A stretch of DNA of 64,000 nt from Ureibacillus terrenus (GCF_006569205.1 NZ_VIGD01000009.1:57601-121600); one strand, 5' to 3'. Shown: positions 35,006 through 44,208, numbered from the stretch's first letter. Translations and numbers: made by a program. The notes: generated by a model from the sequence alone, not told the origin.

Positions 35006-35914
35006 GTGGAGCTTTATACAAATTTGCGGGCAGGGGAAAAAGGCGCCTGGGTCTCCATCGGGACATACCTTTTTCTCAGCGCAATGAAACTCATTGTCGG
35101 ATATATCGGAGGTTCCGAAGCCTTAAAGGCGGACGGATTGAACAATACAACAGATATTATTGCATCTATCGCCGTATTGATCGGACTGAAAATTTCACAG
35201 CGTCCCCCGGATGAAAACCATCGGTACGGCCATTTGCGTGCCGAAACGGTTGCATCCCTGGTTGCATCCTTTATTATGGTGGTTGTTGGAATAGAGGTCA
35301 TCATCAATTCTGTTATGAACATCATAAACCCTGTTCGTGAAACACCCTCCACTTTGACGGCCTATGTGGCGCTAGGCGGTGCGGCTATCATGTATGTTGT
35401 GTACCGGTACAATTTAGCCCTATCGAAAAAGATCAAAAGTTCGGCATTGAAAGCGGCCGCCTACGACAACCGTTCCGATGCACTGGTCAGCGTCGGCACC
35501 GCCGTCGGAATTTTTGCGGCGATTTTCGGTTTTCCGATCATTGATACCATCACCGCCCTAGTCATCGGGATGCTGATTATCAAAACCGCTTTCGATATCT
35601 TTTGGGAGTCGGCGCAAACATTGACAGATGCCTTTGATACGGAAGAAATCGAAACATTGGCCACGTTGATCAAAAATGTGGACGGAGTGATCGATTTGGT
35701 GGATATCAAAGGGCGGACCCATGGAAATGCCACATTCATTGAAGTAACGGTGACGGTCAATCCTGATTTGAACGTCCGGGAAAGCCATCGCATTACAGAA
35801 AAAATTGAACAGACGATTCAACGATTTGATATCAATTGTACGGTGCTTGTACATATAGAGCCCCATGAAACGGAAAAACCGGAAGAATTGAAAAATAATA
35901 AAAGAGCGGATTAG
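35006..35914 (+). CDS. Cation diffusion facilitator, probable Mn2+ exporter (MneP/MneS-like)
   Basis: 302 residues with six membrane helices and a C-terminal cytoplasmic ferredoxin-like domain (ETLATLIKNVDGVIDL, HGNATFIEVTVTVNPDL). The metal site has NNTTD in helix 2 and DNRSD in helix 5, i.e. N/DxxxD rather than the HxxxD of zinc exporters, which is typical of manganese CDFs such as B. subtilis MneP and MneS. Start GTG 35006 follows GGGGAGG. It lies just after the Mg2+-linked CNNM protein, so a metal-homeostasis pair is likely. Its stop codon is inside the terminator stem. Confidence 0.88.
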   Translation: MELYTNLRAGEKGAWVSIGTYLFLSAMKLIVGYIGGSEALKADGLNNTTDIIASIAVLIGLKISQRPPDENHRYGHLRAETVASLVASFIMVVVGIEVIINSVMNIINPVRETPSTLTAYVALGGAAIMYVVYRYNLALSKKIKSSALKAAAYDNRSDALVSVGTAVGIFAAIFGFPIIDTITALVIGMLIIKTAFDIFWESAQTLTDAFDTEEIETLATLIKNVDGVIDLVDIKGRTHGNATFIEVTVTVNPDLNVRESHRITEKIEQTIQRFDINCTVLVHIEPHETEKPEELKNNKRAD

Positions 35915-35939
35915 TAAAATTCTAATCCGCTCTTTTTTT
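35902..35939 (+). terminator. Terminator of the CDF gene
   Basis: GAGCGGATTAG / CTAATCCGCTC stem followed by T7; the TAG stop lies in the first arm. Confidence 0.93.
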
Positions 35940-35976
35940 GGACAAGCCAGTTCCCCGGAAGTCCAGCATGCGAATA

Positions 35977-36624
35977 CTATTTTCCGCTTCCTTCCGTCAA
36001 TCCATGTTTGACGGCATACAGGGCCGCCTGTGTCCGGTCCTGGACTTCCAGTTTTGCAAAAATATTGGAAATATGGGTTTTTACTGTTTTTTCGGTGACG
36101 AACAGCGATGCGGCAATTTCCCGATTGCTTTTCCCTTTCGTCAATTCCGCCAGAACGTCCATTTCCCTCGGCGTCAAAGGGTTTTTCACATGAGGCAGAT
36201 TTTCCTCTTCCCTCAACGTTTCTTCCAATTTTGTCGTCGCGGCCGGATGCATGATGCTCTCTCCGCGCATTACTTGCCGGATGGAAATGACCAAATCATC
36301 CGGTTCGATGTCTTTCAATTGATAACCTGCGGCACCAGCTTCAATGGCCGGAAGAACATGATCTTTATCGGAAAAACTTGTCAGCATGAGAACTTGCACT
36401 TCGGGCCAGCGGGCTTTAATTTTCTTCGTCGCTTCGATGCCATCCATTTCCGGCATCACCAAATCCATGAGCACGATATCCGGCTGCAACTGTTCGACCA
36501 GCCGGAGCGCTTCCGCTCCATTTTTCGCCTCTCCCACCACTTCAATATCCTTTTGTGTTTTTAAAAAGAACTGCAAACCTCTGCGAACTACATGGTGATC
36601 ATCCGCAATTAATACACGAATCAT
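35977..36624 (-). CDS. yhcZ: NarL/LuxR-family response regulator YhcZ
   Basis: 215 residues (B. subtilis YhcZ 214). Receiver domain with acidic pair DD (IADDHHVVRRG), phospho-acceptor Asp in IVLMDLVMPEMDG, Thr/Ser in LTSFS and Lys in YQLKD; C-terminal LuxR HTH (LTPREMDVLAELTKGKSNREIAASLFVTEKTVKTHI). ATG 36624 follows GGGGGGAAA. It lies 13 nt after the sensor kinase gene, and together they form a two-component system whose signal is unknown. Confidence 0.92.
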   Translation of the reverse strand: MIRVLIADDHHVVRRGLQFFLKTQKDIEVVGEAKNGAEALRLVEQLQPDIVLMDLVMPEMDGIEATKKIKARWPEVQVLMLTSFSDKDHVLPAIEAGAAGYQLKDIEPDDLVISIRQVMRGESIMHPAATTKLEETLREEENLPHVKNPLTPREMDVLAELTKGKSNREIAASLFVTEKTVKTHISNIFAKLEVQDRTQAALYAVKHGLTEGSGK

Positions 36625-36637
36625 TGGATTTCCCCCC

Positions 36638-37747
36638 TTAATAAGGCAACCGAACAAACAATTCGGTTCCTTTTCCGATTTCCGACACCCATTCGGCCGT
36701 TCCTCCGAGGGCCGCCGCCCGGTCCCGTATGGATTGCAGGCCTATGGAAGGTATTTTTGTATTTTGGTCGATTTTAAATCCTCTTCCTTCATCTTTAATG
36801 ACAAGCAGAATATCGGTCTGGGTCACCGTCAGATAGATGGTCGCTTCCTGTACTCCCGCATGTTTTCGGATATTATTCAAAGCTTCCTGGGTGATACGGA
36901 ACAGGGCTTCTTCCACCCTTGAAGGAAATTGGATGACGCCCGAAACATTAATGGTCAGTTTCAGCTTCAACATTTCCGCGTAGGCTTTGATGGCATCAAT
37001 CAATCCGCTTTCCAACCCTTGCGGCCTCAATTGCCAAATAAGCGCGCGCATTTCGGTCAAAGCGGACTGGGTCAAATTTTGGATTTCCCTGAAGGTTTCC
37101 TTGATTTCCTCTTGGTCCGTCATCTCCACACCTGCGCGGGCCGTCAATGTGACAGAAAACAATAATTGATTTACCGAGTCATGCAAATCACGGGCTAGAC
37201 GGTTCCGCTCCCGGACCAACGCCATTTCTTTTTCCTGCTGCGTCAAGTAAATGCGTTTAATGGCGGACCCGATTTGAAAAGCCACAGATTCAAGAAGTTC
37301 CAATTCTTCTTCGGTAAATTCAACGGTATAAGGGGTGGCCACATTTAAAATGCCGAACCGTTCATTCCCCGACTGCAACGGCACCGTGGCGTGATGGGTA
37401 ATGCCCGCCGTATCCCCCACCCGCGCGGAAATGGCATTTTCAATCCGCTGGCATTCAATGATGTTCGATGCTTTCTTTAATTGATTGCGGCGAAACCGCG
37501 AAACGCACCAGCAGCCGCCTTTTTTCAAATATTCGCAGTTGTTGTGGCACAATCCGTCCGGCAAATTTTCGTGAACGACGAGGTCGATTTTTCCATTGTC
37601 ATCAATGAAGAAAATCCACCCCGTGGAAAAATTTGTCCCTTTCAACAACTTTCTGAGCGCGCCTTTCAACATCGGGATTAATTCCGTTTCTTCATTGAGC
37701 AATTCTGCAATCTCTTTTAATAAGGTAATATTGGAATGATCATTCAC
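36638..37747 (-). CDS. yhcY: GAF-domain sensor histidine kinase YhcY
   Basis: 369 residues with no membrane helix: an N-terminal GAF domain (about 20-175), HisKA_3 dimerisation with phospho-acceptor His in RDLHDSVNQLLFS, and HATPase_c (QEALNNIRKHA, DEGRGFKI, GLQSIRDRAAALGG). The GAF domain carries five cysteines, C67, C71, C79, C81 and C99 (CHNNC...CWC...C), a spacing that looks suited to binding a metal or Fe-S cluster. Operon with yhcZ. Confidence 0.92.
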   Translation of the reverse strand: MNDHSNITLLKEIAELLNEETELIPMLKGALRKLLKGTNFSTGWIFFIDDNGKIDLVVHENLPDGLCHNNCEYLKKGGCWCVSRFRRNQLKKASNIIECQRIENAISARVGDTAGITHHATVPLQSGNERFGILNVATPYTVEFTEEELELLESVAFQIGSAIKRIYLTQQEKEMALVRERNRLARDLHDSVNQLLFSVTLTARAGVEMTDQEEIKETFREIQNLTQSALTEMRALIWQLRPQGLESGLIDAIKAYAEMLKLKLTINVSGVIQFPSRVEEALFRITQEALNNIRKHAGVQEATIYLTVTQTDILLVIKDEGRGFKIDQNTKIPSIGLQSIRDRAAALGGTAEWVSEIGKGTELFVRLPY

Positions 37748-37948
37748 GGCTTTTTACACCTCGGCAAATACTTTGTAATGTAATGATAACACTCCCATTT
37801 TTTCCGCGCATTTATGGACCTCTCAGACTTTTGGATGAAATCCCTTTTTCTCGAACTATTCAATTCTATGAAACGAATTCATTTACTTCGAAGTCAAAAC
37901 ATTTTATAATCAAAACTACATGGAAAAAATAATACAGGAGAAGTTGCA

Positions 37949-38374
37949 ATGAACAAGAAATTGGAGAATAGTTTGCTATTTATATGGCTTGTATCATTGA
38001 CGGCAACACTTGGATCTTTATATTTCTCGGAAGTCCGTGGATATGAACCTTGCGAGCTTTGCTGGTACCAGCGGATTCTGATGTATCCGATCGTGTTGAT
38101 CACCCTTGTGGCATACATTCAAAAAAATGCCCGCATCGCCGTGACGACAGCGGTATTTTCATGCATCGGCGGAATGATTTCCCTCTATCATTACGGGCTT
38201 CAAAAATTGGACTTTTTGTCCCAACACGCTCCTGCCTGCGGACGGGTTCCATGCACGGGGGAATATATTAATTGGCTCGGCTTCATTACCATTCCATTTT
38301 TGGCGCTCACTGCATTCCTGCTGATTGCCATTACAAGTTTTTATATGCTGAAACTGATGAAGGAGGATCAATAA
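37949..38374 (+). CDS. bdbC: Thiol-disulfide oxidoreductase BdbC (DsbB-like)
   Basis: 141-residue four-helix membrane protein that reoxidises the extracytoplasmic thiol oxidase and passes electrons to quinone. Two Cys pairs: CELCWYQR (about 36-43) and CGRVPCTGEY (about 97-106). ATG 37949 follows CAGGAGAAG. It is directly followed by its predicted thioredoxin-like partner. Confidence 0.93.
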   Translation: MNKKLENSLLFIWLVSLTATLGSLYFSEVRGYEPCELCWYQRILMYPIVLITLVAYIQKNARIAVTTAVFSCIGGMISLYHYGLQKLDFLSQHAPACGRVPCTGEYINWLGFITIPFLALTAFLLIAITSFYMLKLMKEDQ

Positions 38375-38842
38375 TTGAAGAAGCTTGGAATTATTGCGGC
38401 CATTGTGGTGATTCTGTTTGCCGCGGTCATCATATTGACAAATTTATCAAACAAAAGCAAATTGGAAAACAATCCTTACGGTACAACGAATTTAAAACAA
38501 TCCACCATTGACCTGTTGGATGATAAAAATTATCAAAATATCATTTTGCCGGACGATCTCCGGAAAAAAATCAAATCAGGGGAACCGGTTGTTGCCTATT
38601 TGTTCAGCCCGGAATGCCCGCATTGCAAAAATATGACACCACGCCTCATGCCGATCGCGGATGAAATGGGCATCCATATCGACCAGTTGAACATTTTGGA
38701 GTATGAAAAAGGCTGGGACGAGTATGATGTGGAATATACGCCTACATTGATTTATTTCAAAGACGGAAAAGAAGTAAAACGGGAAGTAGGCGCCATACCG
38801 GATGAAAAAATCCGTGAGTTCTTGGCAGACGTTGAAAAATAA
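38375..38842 (+). CDS. Membrane-anchored thioredoxin-like protein (BdbD-like partner)
   Basis: 155 residues: one N-terminal membrane anchor (LGIIAAIVVILFAAVIIL) and a thioredoxin-fold domain outside the membrane with active site CPHC (SPECPHCKN at about 76-80) and cis-Pro loop YTPTLIYF. CPHC is the DsbA/BdbD active-site type. TTG 38375 begins immediately after the bdbC stop and has AAGGAGG 8 bases upstream, so the two are translated together. Confidence 0.88.
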   Translation: MKKLGIIAAIVVILFAAVIILTNLSNKSKLENNPYGTTNLKQSTIDLLDDKNYQNIILPDDLRKKIKSGEPVVAYLFSPECPHCKNMTPRLMPIADEMGIHIDQLNILEYEKGWDEYDVEYTPTLIYFKDGKEVKREVGAIPDEKIREFLADVEK

Positions 38843-38851
38843 TGATACGGA

Positions 38852-38884
38852 AGATCGTGTTCTTTTCAGGACACGATTTTTCTT
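38852..38884 (+). terminator. Terminator after the bdbC operon
   Basis: ATCGTGT / ACACGAT followed by T5, just before the rluA ribosome binding site. Confidence 0.75.
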
Positions 38885-38895
38885 TGGAGGAAAAG

Positions 38896-39741
38896 ATGAT
38901 GCGGTTTCAATTTGAAATTCAACAGGACGGAATGACGGTTGAATCCCTGCTCAGGGAAAAATGGCGTTTAGGAAGAAAACTTGTTCATGAGCTGCGGATG
39001 GCCAAGGCGGTGAAAAATCAGGACAGAGCCCCCCTGAAATGGAATGAACCTTTGTCCAAAGGGACTGTCCTCCATTTTTCAATGGATGTTCCCAAGTCCA
39101 GCTACTCGCCGGCAAAACGCTGCGAAATCAAAATCCGGTACGAAGATGACCATATTTTAATCGTTTCAAAACCGAAAGGCATGAGCACCCATCCAAACGA
39201 CGAAAAGGACCGGAATACTTGCATGAACCATGTGATGGCTTATATCAGGGAGAAGGGCCTGGCCTACGCGGAACATGTCCATCGGCTCGACCAGGGCACG
39301 GAAGGATTGTTGATTGTCGCCAAACATCCTATCGCGAAATCGGTGTTTGACCGGATGATAGAGGAAAAATCCATCATCCGCACTTATGAGGCGGAAGTGG
39401 AAGGGATTATCAAAGAGAATCAAGGAACGATCAATGCGCCGATCGGAAGGGACCGCCACCATCCGACCCGCCGGATCGTTTCGAAAGCGGGGCAGCCTGC
39501 CATCACCCACTTTAAAGTGGTCGAAAGAAAAAAACATACAACGGTCGTCCATTTGCATTTGGAAACGGGGCGCACCCACCAAATCCGCGTCCACATGGCG
39601 CATATCGGCCATCCGATTGTGGGGGATGCTTTGTATCGCGCGGGTAAAACCGAAACGGGCGATTATAAACTGCATGCCATTCGGTTGGAATTTGAGCATC
39701 CGTTTTTAAATAAGCGGATTGTTGTAAAAGATCAATCATAA
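38896..39741 (+). CDS. RluA-family 23S/tRNA pseudouridine synthase (YhcT-like)
   Basis: 281 residues. An N-terminal S4-like region (VESLLREKWRLGRKLVHELR) and the RluA catalytic core with the essential Asp in HRLDQGTEGLL and the closing GRTHQIRVHMAHIGHPIVGD motif. It isomerises specific uridines in RNA; the exact site is not readable. ATG 38896 or 38899 follow GGAGG. Proximity to yhcYZ recalls yhcT of B. subtilis. Confidence 0.9.
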   Translation: MMRFQFEIQQDGMTVESLLREKWRLGRKLVHELRMAKAVKNQDRAPLKWNEPLSKGTVLHFSMDVPKSSYSPAKRCEIKIRYEDDHILIVSKPKGMSTHPNDEKDRNTCMNHVMAYIREKGLAYAEHVHRLDQGTEGLLIVAKHPIAKSVFDRMIEEKSIIRTYEAEVEGIIKENQGTINAPIGRDRHHPTRRIVSKAGQPAITHFKVVERKKHTTVVHLHLETGRTHQIRVHMAHIGHPIVGDALYRAGKTETGDYKLHAIRLEFEHPFLNKRIVVKDQS

Positions 39742-39758
39742 TATCCCATCTTTGAAAA

Positions 39759-39872
39759 CGCCTCCCTTTTATAGGGCGGCATTTTATTTTGCCAAACGAT
39801 GTGGACCGCAGTTCAGGAAAACGTCTTCGCCCATAAAAAAGCAGCGCAAACCGCATGCGGGTTTGCACTGCC
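39759..39872. terminator. Two terminators between convergent rluA-type and aldo/keto reductase genes
   Basis: First, GCCTCCC/GGGCGGC with TTTTATTTT (39759-39790) in the plus direction. Second, GCAGCGCAAACC / GGGTTTGCaCTGC (39841-39871) with AAAAAA on its left, i.e. a T run for the minus-strand reductase gene. Confidence 0.85.
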
Positions 39873-39886
39873 GGCATATCACAACA

Positions 39887-40714
39887 TTAAAAATCGAAAT
39901 GGAAGTTGTCCGGATTTTGGCCAAACCGTTCGTTTTTATTCAAAGCTTTGATTGCGGACATGTCTTCATCGGACAATTCAAAATCGAAAATTTGCATATT
40001 TTCCGCAATGCGGCTTGGTCTTACCGATTTTGGTATGGTGATGGTGTCATTTTGATAATGCCAGCGCAATACGATTTGGGCTGGAGTTTTTCCATGTTTC
40101 TCCGCAAGTTTCACGAGCGTCCCATCGTCCAAAATGCGGCCTTTCCCGATTGGAGCCCATGCCGTCACGGCAATATTGTGCTCCGCGCAAAAAGCCCTCA
40201 GTTCATCCTGCTGCAAATACGGATGGCACTCCACTTGGTTCACCATCGGCTTCACATTGGCTTTTGCAAAAATTTTTTCCAAATGTTGCTGGTGATGGTT
40301 CGATACACCCGGCACGCGGATCAATTTTTCTTCATAAAGCCGTTCAATGGCGCGGTACGTATCGACAAATTTGTCTTCCACCGGCCAGTGGGTCAAATAC
40401 AGATCCACATAATCGAGACCCAATTTTTGCAAAGAAGTTTCGAAGGCGCGAAGGGTTTCATCATAGCCCTGGTCGGAATTCCATACTTTTGTTGTGACAA
40501 AAATCTCTTCTCTCGGGATGCCGCTTGCGCGGATGGCTTCCCCCACTTCCCGTTCATTGTTGTAGAGGGCGGCTGTATCGATTGCCCGATACCCCAACTT
40601 CAGCGCTGTCGAGATGGCGTTTAACGCTTCTTCCCTGTCCTCCATTTTATAAACGCCAAGACCCAAATAAGGCATCTCCACACCATTTGCCAATGTTTTT
40701 GTCGGTATTGCCAT
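39887..40714 (-). CDS. Aldo/keto reductase (YtbE/YvgN-like)
   Basis: 275-residue TIM-barrel NADPH-dependent reductase. Catalytic tetrad: Asp and Tyr in DTAALYNNE (about 43-51), Lys in VTTKVW, His in LTHWPV. The cofactor end has PKSVRPSRIAEN. Family members reduce methylglyoxal and other reactive aldehydes. ATG 40714 follows ATAGGGAGTG. Confidence 0.92.
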   Translation of the reverse strand: MAIPTKTLANGVEMPYLGLGVYKMEDREEALNAISTALKLGYRAIDTAALYNNEREVGEAIRASGIPREEIFVTTKVWNSDQGYDETLRAFETSLQKLGLDYVDLYLTHWPVEDKFVDTYRAIERLYEEKLIRVPGVSNHHQQHLEKIFAKANVKPMVNQVECHPYLQQDELRAFCAEHNIAVTAWAPIGKGRILDDGTLVKLAEKHGKTPAQIVLRWHYQNDTITIPKSVRPSRIAENMQIFDFELSDEDMSAIKALNKNERFGQNPDNFHFDF

Positions 40715-40951
40715 GAAATCACTCCCTATCCATTCGTTAACTCTATTATAAACCAAAATTCCTACTAAAAAATCATATTTTTTCAACCAATTTTATAAGG
40801 ATTAAAAACTCTCATTATCCCAAAATAATCTAGCAACTTTTTCTGGTTTAAGTTAAAATATTCTACAAAAAGAATAAATTTTATTAATATTTTCTATTTA
40901 TTTCAAATATATTTATTGAGAATGATTTCAAGCAAAGGGGAGTATGTTGAT

Positions 40952-42565
40952 ATGATGGACACGCCTTTATTATTGACAAGCTTTTTAAAAAGGGCCGAGC
41001 GGTTATTTCCGGAAAAATTGATCATTTCCCGTACGGCTCCGGACACGATCCACCGCATTCCTTACAAAGAATATGCAAAACGCACAAGAAAACTTGCAAG
41101 CGCTCTCACAAAACTCGGCATGAAACCCGGAACAAAAGTAGGCTCTTTCGCCTGGAACCATCACCGCCATTTGGAAGCATATTTTGCGGTGCCTTGCGCA
41201 GGCGCCATTTTGCACATGATTAACATCCGCCTTTCGCCTGAACATATCAGTTATGTCATTAATCACGCGGAAGATGAAATCCTTTTGGTCGACGGAAATC
41301 TATTTCCATTAATCGAACAAGTCATCCCTCAGTTAAAAACCGTCAAGCATATCATCGTGATGCAGGACGACAAAACCGTTCCCGAATCGTCTTTCCCTAA
41401 CATCCATTCCTATGAACAATTATTGGAGGAAGCGGACGAATTCGAATTTCCAGAAAATTTGGACGAAAATTCGCCTGCAGGCATCTGCTATACAAGCGCG
41501 ACGACCGGGATGCCAAAAGGGGTTGTTTACACTCATCGAGGGCTGGTTCTTCACAGCATTTCCCTCGGATTGGCGGACAGCATGGGCATCAGTGAAAGGG
41601 ACGTGATTATGCCGGTCGTTCCGATGTTCCATGTCAATGCGTGGGGAATGCCGTTTGCCGCGGTGAATTACGGTTCAACGCAAGTCTTGCCTGGACCGCA
41701 TTTTACACCGGGACTCTTGCTCGATTTGATTGAACAGGAAAAAGTCACATTAACAGCCGGTGTTCCGACCATTTGGCTTGGCGTTCTTCAGGAACTGGAG
41801 AAAAATCCGCGGAATGTATCATCGCTTAGGGCGATCGTTTCCGGAGGCTCCGCGTCCCCTAAAGGGCTAATCCAGACCTTCGAAGACAAGTACAATGTTC
41901 CGTTCATCGTCGGTTATGGCATGACGGAAACATCACCGGTCGTATCCTTGTCCAACTACACATCGGCAATGGATGATTGGACAAGGGAGGAAAAATTGAA
42001 TATCCGCGCAACCCAGGGGCTCACTGTGCCGCTGTTGGATACAGAAGTTGTAAATGAACAAGGAGAAGTTCCTTGGGACGGAAAAACGATGGGTGAACTC
42101 CGGGTGCGGGGGCCTTGGATTGCCCATGAATATTACAAAGACGAACGCACAAAGGACGCGTTCCGCGACGGATGGCTCTATACCGGCGACATTGCCGTCG
42201 TGACACCTGAAGGATATATTAAAATCACCGATCGCACAAAAGATTTGATTAAAAGCGGGGGCGAATGGATTTCTTCCGTGGATTTGGAAAATGCCCTCAT
42301 GACCCACGATGCGGTGCTGGAAGCGGCGGTCATCGCCATCCCTCATGAAAAATGGCAGGAACGTCCGCTCGCCTGCGTCGTATTAAAAGAAGGCAAACAT
42401 GCGACAAAAGAAGAATTGCTGGATTATTTAAGAGGCCAATTCGCAAAATGGTGGATTCCTGATGATGTCGTTTTCTTAAAAGAAATTCCGAAAACGTCCG
42501 TCGGGAAATTCCTGAAAGCGAAACTTCGCGAAGAGTTGAAAGATTATAAAGTGCAGCAAGCATAA
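40952..42565 (+). CDS. Fatty-acyl-CoA synthetase, AMP-forming (AlkK-like)
   Basis: 537 residues of the ANL superfamily: P-loop YTSATTGMPKGVVYTHRG at about 179-196, GYGMTETSP, and YTGDIAVVTPEGYIKITDRTKD with C-terminal KTSVGKFLKAKLRE containing the catalytic Lys. The sequence resembles AlkK-type medium/long-chain fatty acid ligases, so activation of a fatty or aromatic-alkanoic acid to its CoA ester is likely. ATG 40952 follows GGGGAG; the upstream ATG at 40916 has no site. Divergent from the aldo/keto reductase gene. Confidence 0.9.
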   Translation: MMDTPLLLTSFLKRAERLFPEKLIISRTAPDTIHRIPYKEYAKRTRKLASALTKLGMKPGTKVGSFAWNHHRHLEAYFAVPCAGAILHMINIRLSPEHISYVINHAEDEILLVDGNLFPLIEQVIPQLKTVKHIIVMQDDKTVPESSFPNIHSYEQLLEEADEFEFPENLDENSPAGICYTSATTGMPKGVVYTHRGLVLHSISLGLADSMGISERDVIMPVVPMFHVNAWGMPFAAVNYGSTQVLPGPHFTPGLLLDLIEQEKVTLTAGVPTIWLGVLQELEKNPRNVSSLRAIVSGGSASPKGLIQTFEDKYNVPFIVGYGMTETSPVVSLSNYTSAMDDWTREEKLNIRATQGLTVPLLDTEVVNEQGEVPWDGKTMGELRVRGPWIAHEYYKDERTKDAFRDGWLYTGDIAVVTPEGYIKITDRTKDLIKSGGEWISSVDLENALMTHDAVLEAAVIAIPHEKWQERPLACVVLKEGKHATKEELLDYLRGQFAKWWIPDDVVFLKEIPKTSVGKFLKAKLREELKDYKVQQA

Positions 42566-42571
42566 ATATGA

Positions 42572-42619
42572 AGATGAGCCGCCGCGGAAGCTAATCTCTC
42601 CGCCCGGCTCATCTTTTCT
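42572..42619 (+). terminator. Terminator of the acyl-CoA synthetase gene
   Basis: GATGAGCCG / CGGCTCATC stem around a 23-nt loop, followed by TTTTC. Confidence 0.8.
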
Positions 42620-42634
42620 TTGAGGGAACAAAAC

Positions 42635-42859
42635 CTATTGCAAAAGATTGTGTTTGTTTTTCAACCTATTATGGGAATTCTCCTTTTTCCCTTTTTCCTG
42701 GACATCCATTTCATCCGATTGAATCGGGTCGGGAATCCGGCTATCTTCCTCCAGCTGTTCCCCGTCCCTCAAACGTTCCATCTGTTTTCCCAACCAGATG
42801 CAATCTTCCATATTATTGGTCATATGCCCGTTTTCCGGCCTTTCATTTCTATATTCCAC
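42635..42859 (-). CDS. Small hydrophilic protein, unknown
   Basis: 74 residues from GTG 42859, with AGGAGG 7 bases upstream. Highly charged, no hydrophobic segment, ends KNKHNLLQ. I recognise no family. The strong ribosome binding site and compact place between terminators favour a real gene. Confidence 0.55.
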   Translation of the reverse strand: MEYRNERPENGHMTNNMEDCIWLGKQMERLRDGEQLEEDSRIPDPIQSDEMDVQEKGKKENSHNRLKNKHNLLQ

Positions 42860-42985
42860 CCAAATACCTCCCTATGATTGATACTAGTTATTGTGAACAA
42901 AACCGTAAAAAAAATGATATAGTAATGTAAATTTAATTAAGCTATACTAAATGAGAGATATTTTTTACTTAGGAGGTATACTTCC

Positions 42986-43072
42986 ATGGGTACTGTCTTA
43001 ATTCTAATCGTTTGCTTGTCATTCATCACTGCCATTCTAACTGCAGGCCGCGAAGGGGATTATACTGAATAA
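42986..43072 (+). CDS. 28-residue single-helix membrane peptide
   Basis: MGTVLILIVCLSFITAILTA forms one membrane helix and is followed by GREGDYTE. TTAGGAGG sits 8 bases before the ATG, and a terminator (43099-43137) follows at once, so it looks like an independent small gene. No family recognised. Confidence 0.6.
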   Translation: MGTVLILIVCLSFITAILTAGREGDYTE

Positions 43073-43098
43073 TAATCTCTGGACATTTGAAACAATAT

Positions 43099-43137
43099 AA
43101 AAAAGGCAATCCTGACAAAAGGATTGCCTTTTTTATT
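43099..43137 (+). terminator. Terminator of the 28-residue peptide gene
   Basis: AAAAGGCAATCC / GGATTGCCTTTTTT, perfect stem with T run. Confidence 0.93.
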
Positions 43138-43218
43138 TCTTGACAATCCCAACTTAAATAAATAAACTTAGTTACATAAAGTAAGTTTGTGAAAATAATT
43201 AACTATAAGGTGATTTTC

Positions 43219-44103
43219 ATGGCAACCCATTTTCATCAAAAGCCGAACATGTTTGTTTCCCATGTTCAAATAAAAGTATCCGACCTGGCCCGTTCGATCC
43301 GGTTCTACAAAAATATCATCGGCTTTGACATATTGGAACAAACCGGCAATACCGCCGCTTTTACGGCAGACGGCAAAACAAGTATTTTATCCATTGAACA
43401 GGTGGAGAATGCCCAGCCTTTGCAAAGGGGGCGTACAGGACTCTACCATTTTGCGATTTTGCTCCCTTCGCGAAAGGATTTAGGCAATTTCGTCCAACAT
43501 ATTTCACAGCTCGATGTTCCAATCGGAGCGGGAGACCACCATGTGAGCGAAGCCATCTATTTATACGATCCGGATGGAAACGGAATCGAAGTGTATGCGG
43601 ACCGCCCCGAAGAGCTATGGATCTGGAATGGAAACACGGTGTACATGACAACGGAGCCGGTCAATTTCCGTTCCCTCCTTGAGATTGCGGATGGAACATG
43701 GAACGGATTGCCGGAAGGAACGGTGATGGGCCATATTCATTTGTCCGTCTCAGACCTCCGAAAATCCGAGGCGTTTTATACAAAAGCTCTGGGATTTGAA
43801 GCCGTTGCCACATACGGAAGCCGCGCATTGTTCATTTCCACCGGGAAATATCATCACCATATCGGACTAAATACTTGGGAAAGCCTGGGCGGCTCCCCCG
43901 CCCCTGAAAACAGCGTCGGCCTCAAATCGTTTACATTGGTGCTCAACGACAGTGAACAGGCGGAAAAAATCAAAAACAATTTGAAAGAAATGGGGCACGT
44001 GACCGAGATATTCGAAGGAGCGCCGAAGTTCGGAGGACGTCAAGCCTTCTCCACGGTCGACCCTTCAGGCATCCGGATTGTCTTTACTTTGGATGAACAA
44101 TAA
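43219..44103 (+). CDS. CatE-like vicinal-oxygen-chelate dioxygenase
   Basis: 294 residues, two tandem VOC domains, closely like B. subtilis CatE (catechol 2,3-dioxygenase): GLYHFAILLPSRKDLG, GDHHVSEAIYLYDPDGNGIEVYADRP and VMGHIHLSVSDL. It has the DPDGNGIE motif in the first domain and candidate metal ligands His in MGHIHL, His in KYHHHIG, and a C-terminal Glu/Asp region that is less clear (TVDPSGIRIVF lacks the usual Glu after the Ile). So its metal site may differ from true CatE. Far from and unlike the dioxygenase at 3159. ATG 43219 follows AAGGTG. Confidence 0.82.
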   Translation: MATHFHQKPNMFVSHVQIKVSDLARSIRFYKNIIGFDILEQTGNTAAFTADGKTSILSIEQVENAQPLQRGRTGLYHFAILLPSRKDLGNFVQHISQLDVPIGAGDHHVSEAIYLYDPDGNGIEVYADRPEELWIWNGNTVYMTTEPVNFRSLLEIADGTWNGLPEGTVMGHIHLSVSDLRKSEAFYTKALGFEAVATYGSRALFISTGKYHHHIGLNTWESLGGSPAPENSVGLKSFTLVLNDSEQAEKIKNNLKEMGHVTEIFEGAPKFGGRQAFSTVDPSGIRIVFTLDEQ

Positions 44104-44157
44104 GAAGCGGAAAATGCGGGAGTATTGGACTCCTCCCCTTTTCCCCATTGAAAGAAG

Positions 44158-44196
44158 AAAAAGCGGATTGGGCAGAAGTCTCCCCGATCCGCTTTA
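44158..44196. terminator. Terminator between convergent catE-like and trmL genes
   Basis: AAAGCGGATTGGG / CCCCGATCCGCTTT with A-rich sequence on the left (T run for trmL). Confidence 0.85.
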
Positions 44197-44208
44197 AAAT
44201 CTTAATCT

